Of a stretch of DNA of 64,000 nucleotides, positions 31,845 to 40,153 are shown in pieces. The first letter of the stretch is position 1. The number at the start of each line of letters is the position of its first letter. Location: NCBI GenBank assembly GCA_050123275.1, contig JASFHK010000001.1, positions 210,954 to 274,953 on the forward strand, read 5' to 3'. The stretch comes from E44-bin88 sp050123275 (lineage in GTDB: Bacteria; Chloroflexota; Dehalococcoidia; Dehalococcoidales; BS750m-G39). Made by a program: the position numbers and the translations under genes. The notes beneath the pieces were generated by a model. That model was given only the letters and a program-made list of their open reading frames with translations, ran no database searches and was not told the DNA's origin.

Positions 31845-34045
31845 CGCCGTCGTCCCCGGTCAGGCCCCCGGTTATGGAAGCCGCCTCCTTTGCTGCGGGG
31901 AGGGTGGGAATCGCGCTGCGACTTGAAGGGGTAGTCCTTGGTCGGCCCCGAAGGCCGGGAACCCTCTTTTTCAAAGACCGCCCGTCGCGACAGGTTTACC
32001 CTGCCCATGTCGTCGATGTTAATAACCTTGACCGTCAGCTCGTCGCCGATTTTAACCACGTCCTCGACCTTGGCCACCCGATAGTCCTCCAGCTCGCTGA
32101 TGTGGACCAGCCCTTCCTTGCCGGGGAGAATCTCCACCATGGCGCCGAAGTTGAGGATGCGCGTCACCTTTCCCGTGTAGGTGGTGCCGACCTCGACTTC
32201 TTTGGTCAGGCTTTCGATAATATCGATAGCCTTGCGTGCCGACTCCTCGTTGGGCGAGCCGATAAGCACCGTGCCGTCGTTGTCGATATCGATGGTCGTC
32301 TTGGTATCCTCGATAATCGATCTTATCGTGCGGCCACCGGTGCCGATAACGGCCCCGATTTTGGCGGGGTCGATGGTTAGCTTATACATTCTGGGGGCGT
32401 AGCGGCTGATTTCGGGCCGGCTGGAAGAGATGGTGCTGCCCATTACCTCCAGTATGTGCAAGCGCGCCTGGCGCGCCTGCTCCAGCGCCTTTTTAATAAC
32501 CTCCAGGCTGACGCCCTTGAGCTTGGTGTCCATCTGCATGGCGGTGACGCCCTTGATGGTGCCGGCTACCTTGAAGTCCATGTCGCCGTAGGCATCCTCG
32601 ATGCCCTCGATGTCGGTGAGTACCACGTGTTTGTCGTCGTCGCCGGTAATCAGCCCCATGGCGATGCCGGCTACGGCGCTGTGGGTCGGTATGCCCGCGT
32701 CCATCAGCGACAGACTCGAAGCGCAAACGCTGGCCATCGAGGTGCTGCCGCTGGAGCTCAAGACCTCGGAGACCAGCCTTATCGTGTAGGGGAAGTCCTC
32801 GGCCTTGGGCAGTATCGGCTCGATAGCCCGTTCCGCCAGGGCGCCGTGACCGATTTCGCGCCGCCCCGGTGAGCCGATGCGCCGGGTCTCGCCGGCGGAA
32901 AACGGAGGAAAGTTATAGTGGTGGATAAACCGTTTCTTTTCCTCTATGCCCAGTCCGTCGAGCGGCTGCTCCTTGCCCACCGAGCCCAGGGTGGTTATGG
33001 TCAGCACCTGGGTCTGTCCCCGCGAGAAAAGCGCCGAGCCGTGGGTGCGGGGTAGTAAGCCCACCTCGCAGTGGAGGGGCCTCACCTCGTCCAGCTTGCG
33101 CCCGTCGATGCGCTCTCCCTTATCCAGCAGGTGGCCTCTTATCTCGTCGCGGATGCGGCTGTCCAGGGCGTTGGCGATATCCTTTTCCTCATAGGTCTCG
33201 CCGCAGCTTTCCACCAGCTCCTGTTTCAAAGCGCTGATGGCGTCTTCCCGCGCCGCTTTTTCGGTATGCTTTAAGGCCGCCGGCAGCTTTTCGTCAACGA
33301 CCGGTTTTATCGCCGCCAGCGCCTCCTGGTTGACCTCGGTCAGCGGGGCTTCCAGCTTGGGCTTGCCGCAGGCTTGCTGCAGCTGCTCCTGGAGCTTGAT
33401 GATGTCCTGGTTGGTGCGGTGCGCCAGCTCTATCGCCTGCATGACGATGTCTTCCGGGGCCTCCCTGGCGCCGGATTCCACCATGACGATGGATGTCTTA
33501 GTGCTGACCACGGTCAGGTCCAGCTGGCTTTCTTCCAGCTGGGCCAGCGTCGGGTTGAGCACCAGTTCGCCGTTGATGTAGCCGACGTTAACGGCGCCGA
33601 TAGGCCCGTAGAAGGGTATCTCCGAGATGGTCAGCGCCGCCGAGCCGCCGATAACGGCCAGTATGTCCGGGTCGTTTTCCTGGTCGGCGGAAAGGACGGT
33701 AATAATGACCTGAATATCCCGCCGCCACGCCTTGGGCAGCAGGGGACGTATGGGACGGTCGGTCAAACGGCTGGCCAGGGTAGCGTCCTGGCTGGGCCGT
33801 CCCTCTCTACGAATAAAGCCGCCGGGGATTTTGCCGGCGGCGTAGAGCCTCTCCTCGTAATCTATAGTAAGGGGGAGGAAATCAATCCCTTCCCGGGGCG
33901 CCTCGCTGGTACAGGCGGTGACCAGCACCACCGTATCCCCGTAGCGGACGGTTACGGCGCCGGCGGCCTGTCCGGCCAGCTTTCCGGTGTCAATGTTAAG
34001 TGTCCTCCCACCAACCTCACACTCAAAAGAACTAGGTGATATCAA
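31841..34045 (-). CDS. pnp: Polyribonucleotide nucleotidyltransferase (PNPase)
   Basis: Phosphorolytic 3'-5' exoribonuclease of mRNA decay, a trimer. The 734-residue protein has two RNase PH domains (about 5-215 and 305-535, with SRGQTQVLTITTLG and GDMDFKVAGT), a linking helical domain, KH (about 550-610, with IGTGGRTIRSI) and S1 (about 615-690, with GKVTRILNFGAMVEILPG). A 45-residue basic tail follows. The start is TTG 34045 with GGAGAAGG upstream. Its position right after rpsO is classical; continuation into dapB is less usual. Confidence 0.97.
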   Translation of the reverse strand: MISPSSFECEVGGRTLNIDTGKLAGQAAGAVTVRYGDTVVLVTACTSEAPREGIDFLPLTIDYEERLYAAGKIPGGFIRREGRPSQDATLASRLTDRPIRPLLPKAWRRDIQVIITVLSADQENDPDILAVIGGSAALTISEIPFYGPIGAVNVGYINGELVLNPTLAQLEESQLDLTVVSTKTSIVMVESGAREAPEDIVMQAIELAHRTNQDIIKLQEQLQQACGKPKLEAPLTEVNQEALAAIKPVVDEKLPAALKHTEKAAREDAISALKQELVESCGETYEEKDIANALDSRIRDEIRGHLLDKGERIDGRKLDEVRPLHCEVGLLPRTHGSALFSRGQTQVLTITTLGSVGKEQPLDGLGIEEKKRFIHHYNFPPFSAGETRRIGSPGRREIGHGALAERAIEPILPKAEDFPYTIRLVSEVLSSSGSTSMASVCASSLSLMDAGIPTHSAVAGIAMGLITGDDDKHVVLTDIEGIEDAYGDMDFKVAGTIKGVTAMQMDTKLKGVSLEVIKKALEQARQARLHILEVMGSTISSSRPEISRYAPRMYKLTIDPAKIGAVIGTGGRTIRSIIEDTKTTIDIDNDGTVLIGSPNEESARKAIDIIESLTKEVEVGTTYTGKVTRILNFGAMVEILPGKEGLVHISELEDYRVAKVEDVVKIGDELTVKVINIDDMGRVNLSRRAVFEKEGSRPSGPTKDYPFKSQRDSHPPRSKGGGFHNRGPDRGRRR

Positions 34046-34060
34046 TAGCCTTCTCCAAAT

Positions 34061-34324
34061 TTACTTGCGCAGACCGAGCCGGGCAATCAGGTTGCGATAA
34101 CGGCCGACGTCTTCTCGACTTAAGTAGGCGAGTAGCCTTCTTCTCTGTCCGACCAGCTTTAGCAGTCCCCGTTGCGTGTGGTAATCGTGCCGATTGGCCA
34201 TCATGTGCCCGGTCAACTGGTTTATCCTTTCGGTGAGCAAGGCTATCTGGACTTCAGTTGAGCCCGTATCTCCTTCGCGGAGCCCGAATTTGCTTATGAT
34301 TTCGGTCTTCTTCTCTTTTTCCAA
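34061..34324 (-). CDS. rpsO: Ribosomal protein uS15
   Basis: Primary-binding protein of the 30S platform. The 87-residue four-helix protein has FGLREGDTGSTEVQIALLTERI and LTGHMMANRHDYHTQRGL, the 16S-binding signature. The start is TTG 34324 after AGAGGGG. It heads the rpsO-pnp-dapB-asd-dapA operon, with a promoter at 34379-34407; the leader of about 50 nt may hold the usual S15 feedback site. Confidence 0.97.
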   Translation of the reverse strand: MEKEKKTEIISKFGLREGDTGSTEVQIALLTERINQLTGHMMANRHDYHTQRGLLKLVGQRRRLLAYLSREDVGRYRNLIARLGLRK

Positions 34325-34378
34325 GCTTTAACCCCTCTGGTACCGCTTATTTTGCCACTATGGGTCACCAATCAAACG

Positions 34379-34407
34379 ATTATAACATAACCAGTAAACA
34401 CTGTAAA
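34379..34407 (-). promoter_or_regulatory. Promoter of the rpsO-pnp-dap operon
   Basis: On the minus strand, TTTACA (34407-34402), 17-bp spacer, TATAAT (34384-34379). Together with the plus-strand promoter at 34439-34466 it fills the 312-bp divergent gap. Confidence 0.85.
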
Positions 34408-34438
34408 TTTAGCCGAGGCCAAAATCAGGCGCAATTGC

Positions 34439-34466
34439 TTGACTTTGCCCCGAATTGTGGTATAGT
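34439..34466 (+). promoter_or_regulatory. Promoter of zinc-ribbon gene A
   Basis: TTGACT (34439-34444), 16-bp spacer, TATAGT (34461-34466). A long leader of about 160 nt follows before the gene; I see no structure in it that I can name. Confidence 0.75.
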
Positions 34467-34636
34467 TATGGCTATAGTCGAAACCTTGGTAAGTGTTGCT
34501 TCCCAGCTTTAGGCCTGTTTATCAGGGCGCCCTAGGGGTAAATAGTATTACAGACTATAGGTCCGGCAAGGGTTTTTAAGAGCCAGGAGACTGCAACCGA
34601 GACAAGGGACTAACAAAATATGAGGAGGAGCAGTAA

Positions 34637-34930
34637 ATGGCTCTGGAAGACAAGACCCTCGTATGTCGTGACTGCGGGCAGGAGTTCATCTTCAGTATCG
34701 GTGAGCAGGAGTTCTACCAGTCTCACGGTTTGCAAAACGACCCCTCCCGTTGTCCCGAATGCCGGGCAGCCCGGCGAAAAGAGCGCTTCGGCGAATACAA
34801 GCAACCGCGACAAATGTTCACCGTAACCTGTGCCGAGTGCGGCGTAGAGACCACCGTTCCCTTTGAGCCCCGTGAAGGACGCCCGGTCTACTGTAAAGAT
34901 TGCTACATGAAACAGAGAGAGAACGCTTAG
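34637..34930 (+). CDS. Zinc-ribbon protein A (zf_Tbcl-type, two zinc modules)
   Basis: A 97-residue protein with two zinc modules. The N-terminal one is CRDCGQEF...RCPECR (about residues 10-43). The C-terminal one is CAECGVETTVPFEPREGRP followed by YCKDC (about 65-88). The EQEFYQSHG segment between the N-terminal pairs is typical of the small family often listed as probable zinc ribbon. The paralogue at 40154-40453 shares the same layout, including PFEPREGRPVYC. Similar proteins abound in Chloroflexota; their role is unknown, perhaps RNA or DNA binding. The ribosome site is GAGGAGGAG. DUF503 follows 32 bp later. Confidence 0.87.
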   Translation: MALEDKTLVCRDCGQEFIFSIGEQEFYQSHGLQNDPSRCPECRAARRKERFGEYKQPRQMFTVTCAECGVETTVPFEPREGRPVYCKDCYMKQRENA

Positions 34931-34962
34931 ACTCTTTTTTATAGCTACCAACTGTATATATC

Positions 34963-35256
34963 ATGAATGTCGGCACCTGCCGGGTTCGGCTTCGCTTTCC
35001 CGAAAACGGTTCGCTTAAGGGAAAACGCCAGATTTTGAAGTCCGTCACCACTCGCTTACGGAACAAGTTCAACGTCTCCGTGGCCGAGGTCGGCGATAAC
35101 GACCTCTGGCAGGTAGCCACGCTGGGTATCGCCTTCGTCAGCAACAACAAGCGCTACACCAACGAAGTCCTCTCCAAGGCGGTGAGCTTAATCACCAACG
35201 GCCGCTTCGACCTGGAGATTTTGGACTATGAAATCGAAATCCTGCCTGTCTTCTAA
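34963..35256 (+). CDS. DUF503 family protein (YlxP-like)
   Basis: A 97-residue protein with the DUF503 pattern: RLRFPENGSLKGKRQILKSV, RNKFNVSVAEVGDNDLWQ and TLGIAFVSNN. The known structure is a ferredoxin-like fold. Homologues (YlxP) usually sit between infB and rbfA in the nusA operon. Here that slot is empty and the gene lies 12 kb away, before a helicase gene. The function is not known. Confidence 0.9.
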   Translation: MNVGTCRVRLRFPENGSLKGKRQILKSVTTRLRNKFNVSVAEVGDNDLWQVATLGIAFVSNNKRYTNEVLSKAVSLITNGRFDLEILDYEIEILPVF

Positions 35257-35267
35257 CCGGGGTTTTA

Positions 35268-37556
35268 ATGGACACCGCTGCCTTTCTGCATCACCTGGCC
35301 ACCCAGCCTTTTTACAGCGGGCAGATAGCTCATAAGGAGCCTATCCCCCGCCGCCCCGCCCGTTGCGCCGAGCTGGACGAACCCCTGCCCATTCCCCTCG
35401 AAGAAAACCTGACCCGCCACGGCCTGCTGCCCTTTTACACCCACCAGGCCCGGGCCATCAACCGCGCCCGCCGCGGTGAGAACGTGATGGTGGCCACCGC
35501 CTCGGCCAGCGGCAAGACGCTCTGCTATAACGTCCCCGTCGTGGAATCGATTCTGGCCACCAAGGGCGGTTGCGCCCTTTATCTCTTTCCCACCAAGGCG
35601 CTGGCTCAGGACCAGCTGCGCACTCTCTACGAGCTTTTTCACCCCCGTCTCTTATCAACCGGCGATTTCGCCACCTTCGACGGCGACACGCCTAAAATAG
35701 AGCGGGGGGATATCCGGCGGCGGGCGCGGCTGATTCTAACCAACCCCGACATGCTCCACCTGGGCATACTGCCCAACCACCAGCAGTGGTCGCGGCTGCT
35801 GCGCCGCCTGAAATACGTGGTGGTGGACGAGGCCCATATCTACCGCGGCGTTTTCGGCTCTCACGTCGGCGACGTGCTGCGCCGCCTGCGCCGCCTCTGC
35901 CGTTTCTACGGCGCTAGCCCCCAGTTCATACTGTGCTCGGCGACTATCGCCAACCCCGGCGAGCACGCCGAAAAGCTGGCCGGGCTGCCCTTCAGCGTCG
36001 TTGACGACGACGGTTCGCCCCGCGGCGGCAAGGACTTCGTCTTCTGGAACCCGCCGCTCCTCGACGCCGCCAAAAGCCTGCGCCGCAGCGCCAACGGCGA
36101 AGCCTCCAACATCTTCGCCGAGCTGATAATGAAAAATATACGCACGCTTACCTTCGTGCGCACCCGCCAGCTCACCGAGGTCATCTATAACTACACCCGG
36201 CGCAAGCTGGCTGAGACCATGCCCGAGCTGGCCCAAAAAATCAAGCCCTACCGGGCGGGCTATCTCCCCGAGGAGAGGCGCAAAATCGAAAAGGAGCTTT
36301 TCAGCGGGCAGTTGCTGGGGGTGGTGGCCACCACGGCGCTGGAGCTGGGCATCGACATCGGCGACCTGGAAGCCACCGTGCTCACCGGCTACCCGGGCAG
36401 CATCGCCAGCACCTGGCAGCAGGCGGGTAGAAGCGGGCGCAGCAAGGAAAAATCGTTGAGCTTTCTCATCGGGCTGGACAATCCTCTCGACCAGTATTTC
36501 ATGCGCCACCCCGATTCCTTTTTCGGCAAGAACTTCGAAAACGCGCTGGTCAACCCCGATAACCACTACATTTTGCGCGCCCACCTGCTCTGCGCCGCCT
36601 GGGAATCGCCGCTGACCCACCTCGACGAGGAATACTTCGGCGAGGACCTCTTTGCCGAGATAAAGGCGCTTGAGGAAGAGGGCCTGCTCCGCGAGCGCCA
36701 GGGTCGCTGGTACGTAATTCCGTCCATCGCCTATCCCGCCGAGAAGGTCAACATCCGCTCCGCCTCGGCGGAAAACTACGCCATCACCGACAGCGCCAGC
36801 GGCGCCCTCATCGAGACCATCGACGCCAGCACCGCTTTTTTCTTTATTTTCCCCGGCGCTATCTATCTCCACCAGGGTGAGTCCTACCTGATAGAGCATC
36901 TCGATATAGCCGCGCGCACCGCCTACGCCAAGCACGTCGAGGTCAACTACTACACCCAGGATAAGGAGCTTACCGACCTGCATATTCTGCGCGTCCTCAA
37001 CGAGAAGGACTGCCGCGGCACCAAAGTCTGTCTGGGCGAGGTCGAGGTCACCACGCGCGTGGTCGGCTTCAAGAAGAAGGCGCAGTTTACCGAGGAGGTC
37101 ATCGGCGAGGAGCCACTCGACCTGCCCCCGATGCGCTTCAACACCGTCGCCTTGTGGTTCGACCCGCCGCCTAAAGCGGTGAAGCGGGTGGACGAAGAGC
37201 TTAACCTTGATTTCGCCGGCGGCCTTCACGCCGTCGAGCACGCCGCCATCGGCCTGCTGCCTATGTTCGCCCTCTGCGACCGCAACGACATCGGCGGCGT
37301 TTCCACCCCACTCCACCCCGACACGGGCCGGCCCCAGGTCTTTATCTACGACGCCTACCCCGGCGGCATCGGCATCAGCGAGAAGGGTTTTGACCTGGTG
37401 GAGGAATTGTGGCAAACTACACTGAAGGCTATCGAGGAATGCCCCTGCGAGGAAGGCTGCCCCAGCTGTATCCAGTCGCCCAAGTGCGGCAACAACAACA
37501 AGCCGCTGGACAAGAAGGCGGCGCTGATTCTACTGCAAGGGCTGCTCTCTAAATAA
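35268..37556 (+). CDS. DEAD/DEAH-box helicase with DUF1998 (MrfA/YprA-like)
   Basis: A 762-residue superfamily 2 helicase. It has the Q-motif region YTHQARAINRARRGENV (about 57-73), Walker A ATASASGKT (about 76-84), DEAH in VVVDEAHIYRG (about 186-196), SAT in LCSATIANP and motif VI QQAGRSGRSKEK (about 384-395). The C-terminal DUF1998 zinc module has CPCEEGCPSCIQSPKCG (about 725-741). Bacillus MrfA (YprA), of this build, unwinds 3'-5' and repairs mitomycin damage with the exonuclease MrfB. No MrfB-like gene is here. It is followed by ftsY within 10 bp. Confidence 0.9.
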   Translation: MDTAAFLHHLATQPFYSGQIAHKEPIPRRPARCAELDEPLPIPLEENLTRHGLLPFYTHQARAINRARRGENVMVATASASGKTLCYNVPVVESILATKGGCALYLFPTKALAQDQLRTLYELFHPRLLSTGDFATFDGDTPKIERGDIRRRARLILTNPDMLHLGILPNHQQWSRLLRRLKYVVVDEAHIYRGVFGSHVGDVLRRLRRLCRFYGASPQFILCSATIANPGEHAEKLAGLPFSVVDDDGSPRGGKDFVFWNPPLLDAAKSLRRSANGEASNIFAELIMKNIRTLTFVRTRQLTEVIYNYTRRKLAETMPELAQKIKPYRAGYLPEERRKIEKELFSGQLLGVVATTALELGIDIGDLEATVLTGYPGSIASTWQQAGRSGRSKEKSLSFLIGLDNPLDQYFMRHPDSFFGKNFENALVNPDNHYILRAHLLCAAWESPLTHLDEEYFGEDLFAEIKALEEEGLLRERQGRWYVIPSIAYPAEKVNIRSASAENYAITDSASGALIETIDASTAFFFIFPGAIYLHQGESYLIEHLDIAARTAYAKHVEVNYYTQDKELTDLHILRVLNEKDCRGTKVCLGEVEVTTRVVGFKKKAQFTEEVIGEEPLDLPPMRFNTVALWFDPPPKAVKRVDEELNLDFAGGLHAVEHAAIGLLPMFALCDRNDIGGVSTPLHPDTGRPQVFIYDAYPGGIGISEKGFDLVEELWQTTLKAIEECPCEEGCPSCIQSPKCGNNNKPLDKKAALILLQGLLSK

Positions 37557-37565
37557 GGAGTAAGT

Positions 37566-38462
37566 TTGAAGGATATCGAACAAGCCTTAAAGCCCAGCCG
37601 CGACGGCTGGTTCAAGCGGGCGATGCGGCTCTTCGACCGCGCCGCCGTTGACGAATCGGTCTGGGAAGAACTGGAGGAGCTGCTCATCTCCGCTGACGTC
37701 GGTTTCAGCACCGCCGAAAAGCTGCTGGAAAGGGTGAAGCAGCGTGCGAGCGAAGAGAAGCTCAACGATGGCACCGCCGTGCGCGACGCCCTGCAGGAGG
37801 AGATGGTCAAAATACTTAGTATCGAAGCGCCGCCATCGTCTACCTTATCCAGGCCCAGGGTGGTCATGGCGGTGGGTGTCAACGGCAGCGGTAAGACCAC
37901 CTCTATCGCCAAGCTGGCTTATAAAACCAAGAAAGAGGGGAAGAAGGTGCTGGTGGTGGCGGCGGATACCTTCCGGGCGGCGGCTATCGACCAGCTCAAG
38001 AAGCTGGCCGGGGATATCGGCGTCGACGTGGTCGCCCACCAGACGGGCGGCGACGCCGGGGCGGTTGTTTTCGACGCCCTGGAGGCGGCGCGCGGTCGCA
38101 ACATTGACGAGGTCATCATCGACACCGCGGGCCGGTTGCACACCAAGTTCAACCTGATGGAAGAGCTCAAGAAAATCAAGCGGGTGGCGGCTAAGGCCGA
38201 CGAAACGGCGCCGCACGAGGTAATACTGGTCATCGACGCCACCACGGGACAGAACGGGCTGACCCAGGCGCGCTATTTCACCGAGGCGGTGGGGGTGACC
38301 GATATTTTGCTGACCAAGCTGGACGGGACGGCCAAAGGCGGTATCGTATTGGCTATCTGCGACGAGCTCAAGATACCCATCCGCTTCGTCGGCGTCGGCG
38401 ACGACATGGAAGACATGATTCCCTTCGACGCCGCTAGCTTCGTGCGGGCGTTATGCTCATAA
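37566..38462 (+). CDS. ftsY: Signal recognition particle receptor FtsY
   Basis: SRP-receptor GTPase that docks ribosome-SRP complexes at the membrane. The 298-residue form contains only the NG domain: N helices (about 10-90), then G1 GVNGSGKTTSIAKLA (about 102-116), DTFRAAAIDQL, DTAGRLHTK and TKLDGTAKGG. The acidic A domain is absent, as in many Gram-positives. The start is TTG 37566 with AAGGAG at 37555-37560. lgt follows 16 bp on. Confidence 0.97.
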   Translation: MKDIEQALKPSRDGWFKRAMRLFDRAAVDESVWEELEELLISADVGFSTAEKLLERVKQRASEEKLNDGTAVRDALQEEMVKILSIEAPPSSTLSRPRVVMAVGVNGSGKTTSIAKLAYKTKKEGKKVLVVAADTFRAAAIDQLKKLAGDIGVDVVAHQTGGDAGAVVFDALEAARGRNIDEVIIDTAGRLHTKFNLMEELKKIKRVAAKADETAPHEVILVIDATTGQNGLTQARYFTEAVGVTDILLTKLDGTAKGGIVLAICDELKIPIRFVGVGDDMEDMIPFDAASFVRALCS

Positions 38463-38478
38463 TCAGGGGAGGCAGATA

Positions 38479-39258
38479 TTGATTGAGATAGGCATAAATC
38501 CGATAGCCTTTTCCATAGGCTCCATCCACGTCCGCTGGTACGGCATCATGATTATGCTGGGGGTGCTGGTGCTGGTGGGCTGGATGCTCTGGCAGGTGAA
38601 GAAGGGGGACAAGATCTCCAGCGAGACCGTTCTCACCGCCGCGCTGGTGGCCGTCCCCTCGGCGATAATCGTATCGAGATTGCTTTTCCTAATAGACCGT
38701 TGGGTTCAGTACGGCAGCCCCGGCCCGTTATGGGGTTTCGAGGGGCTGACTATCTGGGGGGCTATCCTGGGGGCGACGCTGGGTATCTGGGTTTACAGTC
38801 GCTTTACCAAGTTCCCCTTCGGCCATTTCATGGATTTGGTGGCGCTGCCCACCATACTGGCGCAGGCGCTGGGCAGGATAGGCTGTACCATCAACGGCTG
38901 TTGCTACGGGGTGAAAACCTCGCTGCCCTGGGGGGTGGTCTACACCCACCCCGAGAGCTACGGGCCTTCGGGGGTAGCCGTTCACCCCACCCAGTTTTAC
39001 GAGTTTATCTTCCTGCTTGTCGTCTTCGGCGTGCTGTTCATGCTGAGGAAACGCTTTAAGCCCGACGGCTCGCTTTTCCTCATCTACCTGTGCACCTATT
39101 CCGCGTGGCGGGTGGGCATCGGCTTCATACGGGACGGGTCGCCGTTCCTCTTCGGTTTGCATCAGGCTCAGATAATCGGCATCCTGATACTGCTTATCTT
39201 AGTGCCGATACTGATATGGCGCACGCGCTGGGTGAAGAAAGCGGATTTAGCCGGATAG
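38479..39258 (+). CDS. lgt: Prolipoprotein diacylglyceryl transferase
   Basis: Membrane enzyme that moves diacylglycerol from phosphatidylglycerol onto the lipobox cysteine. The 259-residue protein has about seven membrane helices. IHVRWYGIMIMLGVL lies at about 16-30, and the signature GRIGCTINGCCYG (about 133-145) carries the catalytic Arg. HPTQFYE and the C-terminal FIRD segments follow. The start is TTG 38479 after GGGGAGG. The lipoproteins at 28591 and 39260 are candidate clients; the latter gene converges on it 1 bp away. Confidence 0.96.
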   Translation: MIEIGINPIAFSIGSIHVRWYGIMIMLGVLVLVGWMLWQVKKGDKISSETVLTAALVAVPSAIIVSRLLFLIDRWVQYGSPGPLWGFEGLTIWGAILGATLGIWVYSRFTKFPFGHFMDLVALPTILAQALGRIGCTINGCCYGVKTSLPWGVVYTHPESYGPSGVAVHPTQFYEFIFLLVVFGVLFMLRKRFKPDGSLFLIYLCTYSAWRVGIGFIRDGSPFLFGLHQAQIIGILILLILVPILIWRTRWVKKADLAG

Positions 39259-39259
39259 G

Positions 39260-39724
39260 CTATATCTCTTCCGAGAAGCAGATTTTCCAGTCGCCGTCGA
39301 CCTGTATCAGGTGATAGACGATGTGGCGGTCGGGCATGATGGGGACGTCCAGCTTTATCGTTATCACCACTATTTCGTCATCGATTACCGAGGGCGGCGC
39401 TTCCTCTATCGCTCCCAGCTGTACGCCGGCGCCTTCCATCTGGGCTATCTCACCGGGGATGTCGGCTGCTCTTTCCTGGCGGTGGGAATCTTCCAGGCAG
39501 GCCAGGGCGGCGTCTACGTCATAGCAGTTGCAGGCGTCCCAGTAATCGAAAACTACCTGCCGGGCGGCGGCGAAGTCATCTTCGGTGAAAGCGGATGCCA
39601 CCGTGCCGTTGTCGGCGGGGGCGTTGCTTTCGGCGGGGGTGCTGTTCGCCGGCTCTCCGGCCTGGCCGCAGGCGGCGAATAATACCAGAAGGGGAATCAC
39701 GAAGAGAGCCAGAGCTAGTTTCAT
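39260..39724 (-). CDS. Putative lipoprotein, NTF2-like fold possible
   Basis: A 154-residue protein with a lipoprotein signal ending in lipobox LFAAC (C19), then a Pro/Ala/Asn linker. The mature domain has FAAARQVVFDYWDACNCYDVDAALACLEDS and ends VDGDWKICFSE, the layout of SnoaL/DUF4878-type NTF2-like domains: helices first, then sheet strands ending in GxWKI. The function is unknown. It is preceded by an inverted repeat at 39743-39780. Confidence 0.75.
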   Translation of the reverse strand: MKLALALFVIPLLVLFAACGQAGEPANSTPAESNAPADNGTVASAFTEDDFAAARQVVFDYWDACNCYDVDAALACLEDSHRQERAADIPGEIAQMEGAGVQLGAIEEAPPSVIDDEIVVITIKLDVPIMPDRHIVYHLIQVDGDWKICFSEEI

Positions 39725-39742
39725 TGACGACCTCCGTTCCAG

Positions 39743-39780
39743 ATACCTAGTTAGCGATAATACATAGTGAAGCTAGGTAT
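39743..39780 (-). promoter_or_regulatory. Inverted repeat upstream of lipoprotein gene
   Basis: ATACCTAG (39743-39750) and CTAGGTAT (39773-39780) are exact complements 22 bp apart, with a TATTAT-like -10 between them on the minus strand. It could be a repressor operator or an mRNA hairpin. Confidence 0.4.
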
Positions 39781-39889
39781 ATATTTTAACGGTTGGCCCT
39801 CATTTGTCAAGGGGTAGTTAAAGGGTGGTAAATAGAGTTAGATACAGGTATGGTTACCTGGCGGTGACGAAGAATGCGGTGGCCTGGTC

Positions 39890-40075
39890 TTACTTGCCGA
39901 GACGCCTTCGCCGCGCGTTCTTCTTGGCTTTCAGGCGCGCCGCTTCTCTTTTCGATACGAAATGACGACGTGACTTGGCCTCCCTGAGAACGCCGTCCAT
40001 CTGGACCATCCTCTGGAAACGCCTTAACAGGGAATCCTGGGTTTCGCCTTCACGTCTGGATACTTTTAATGGCAT
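39890..40075 (-). CDS. rpsU: Ribosomal protein bS21
   Basis: A 61-residue, very basic 30S protein: MPLKVSRREGETQDSLLRRF at the start, REAKSRRHFVSKREAARLK in the middle and a KKNARRRRLGK end. Length and pattern fit bS21, which acts near the anti-Shine-Dalgarno end of 16S rRNA during initiation. The gene's own ribosome site is weak. Upstream lies a 13-bp perfect hairpin (40098-40134) separating it from zinc-ribbon gene B. Confidence 0.93.
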   Translation of the reverse strand: MPLKVSRREGETQDSLLRRFQRMVQMDGVLREAKSRRHFVSKREAARLKAKKNARRRRLGK

Positions 40076-40097
40076 AATTTATCAACTCATTCTATCA

Positions 40098-40134
40098 ACA
40101 TACATAGGCCAGGTTTTCCCCGGCCTATGTATGT
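40098..40134. terminator. Strong hairpin between zinc-ribbon gene B and rpsU
   Basis: ACATACATAGGCC (40098-40110) and GGCCTATGTATGT (40122-40134) form a perfect 13-bp stem with an 11-base loop. A CTTTTA tract follows on the plus strand, but no U-run on the minus strand. It may act as a partial terminator, a processing site or a regulator of rpsU. Confidence 0.55.
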
Positions 40135-40153
40135 CTTTTAGCTTAGATTAACC

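Noticed and set aside
35736..37415. 559-codon frame antisense to the helicase
   Set aside because: It shadows a clear helicase gene with all motifs.
39845..39860. CAGGTA/TACCTG hairpin as the rpsU terminator
   Set aside because: Stem of only 6 bp with no U-run on the coding strand.
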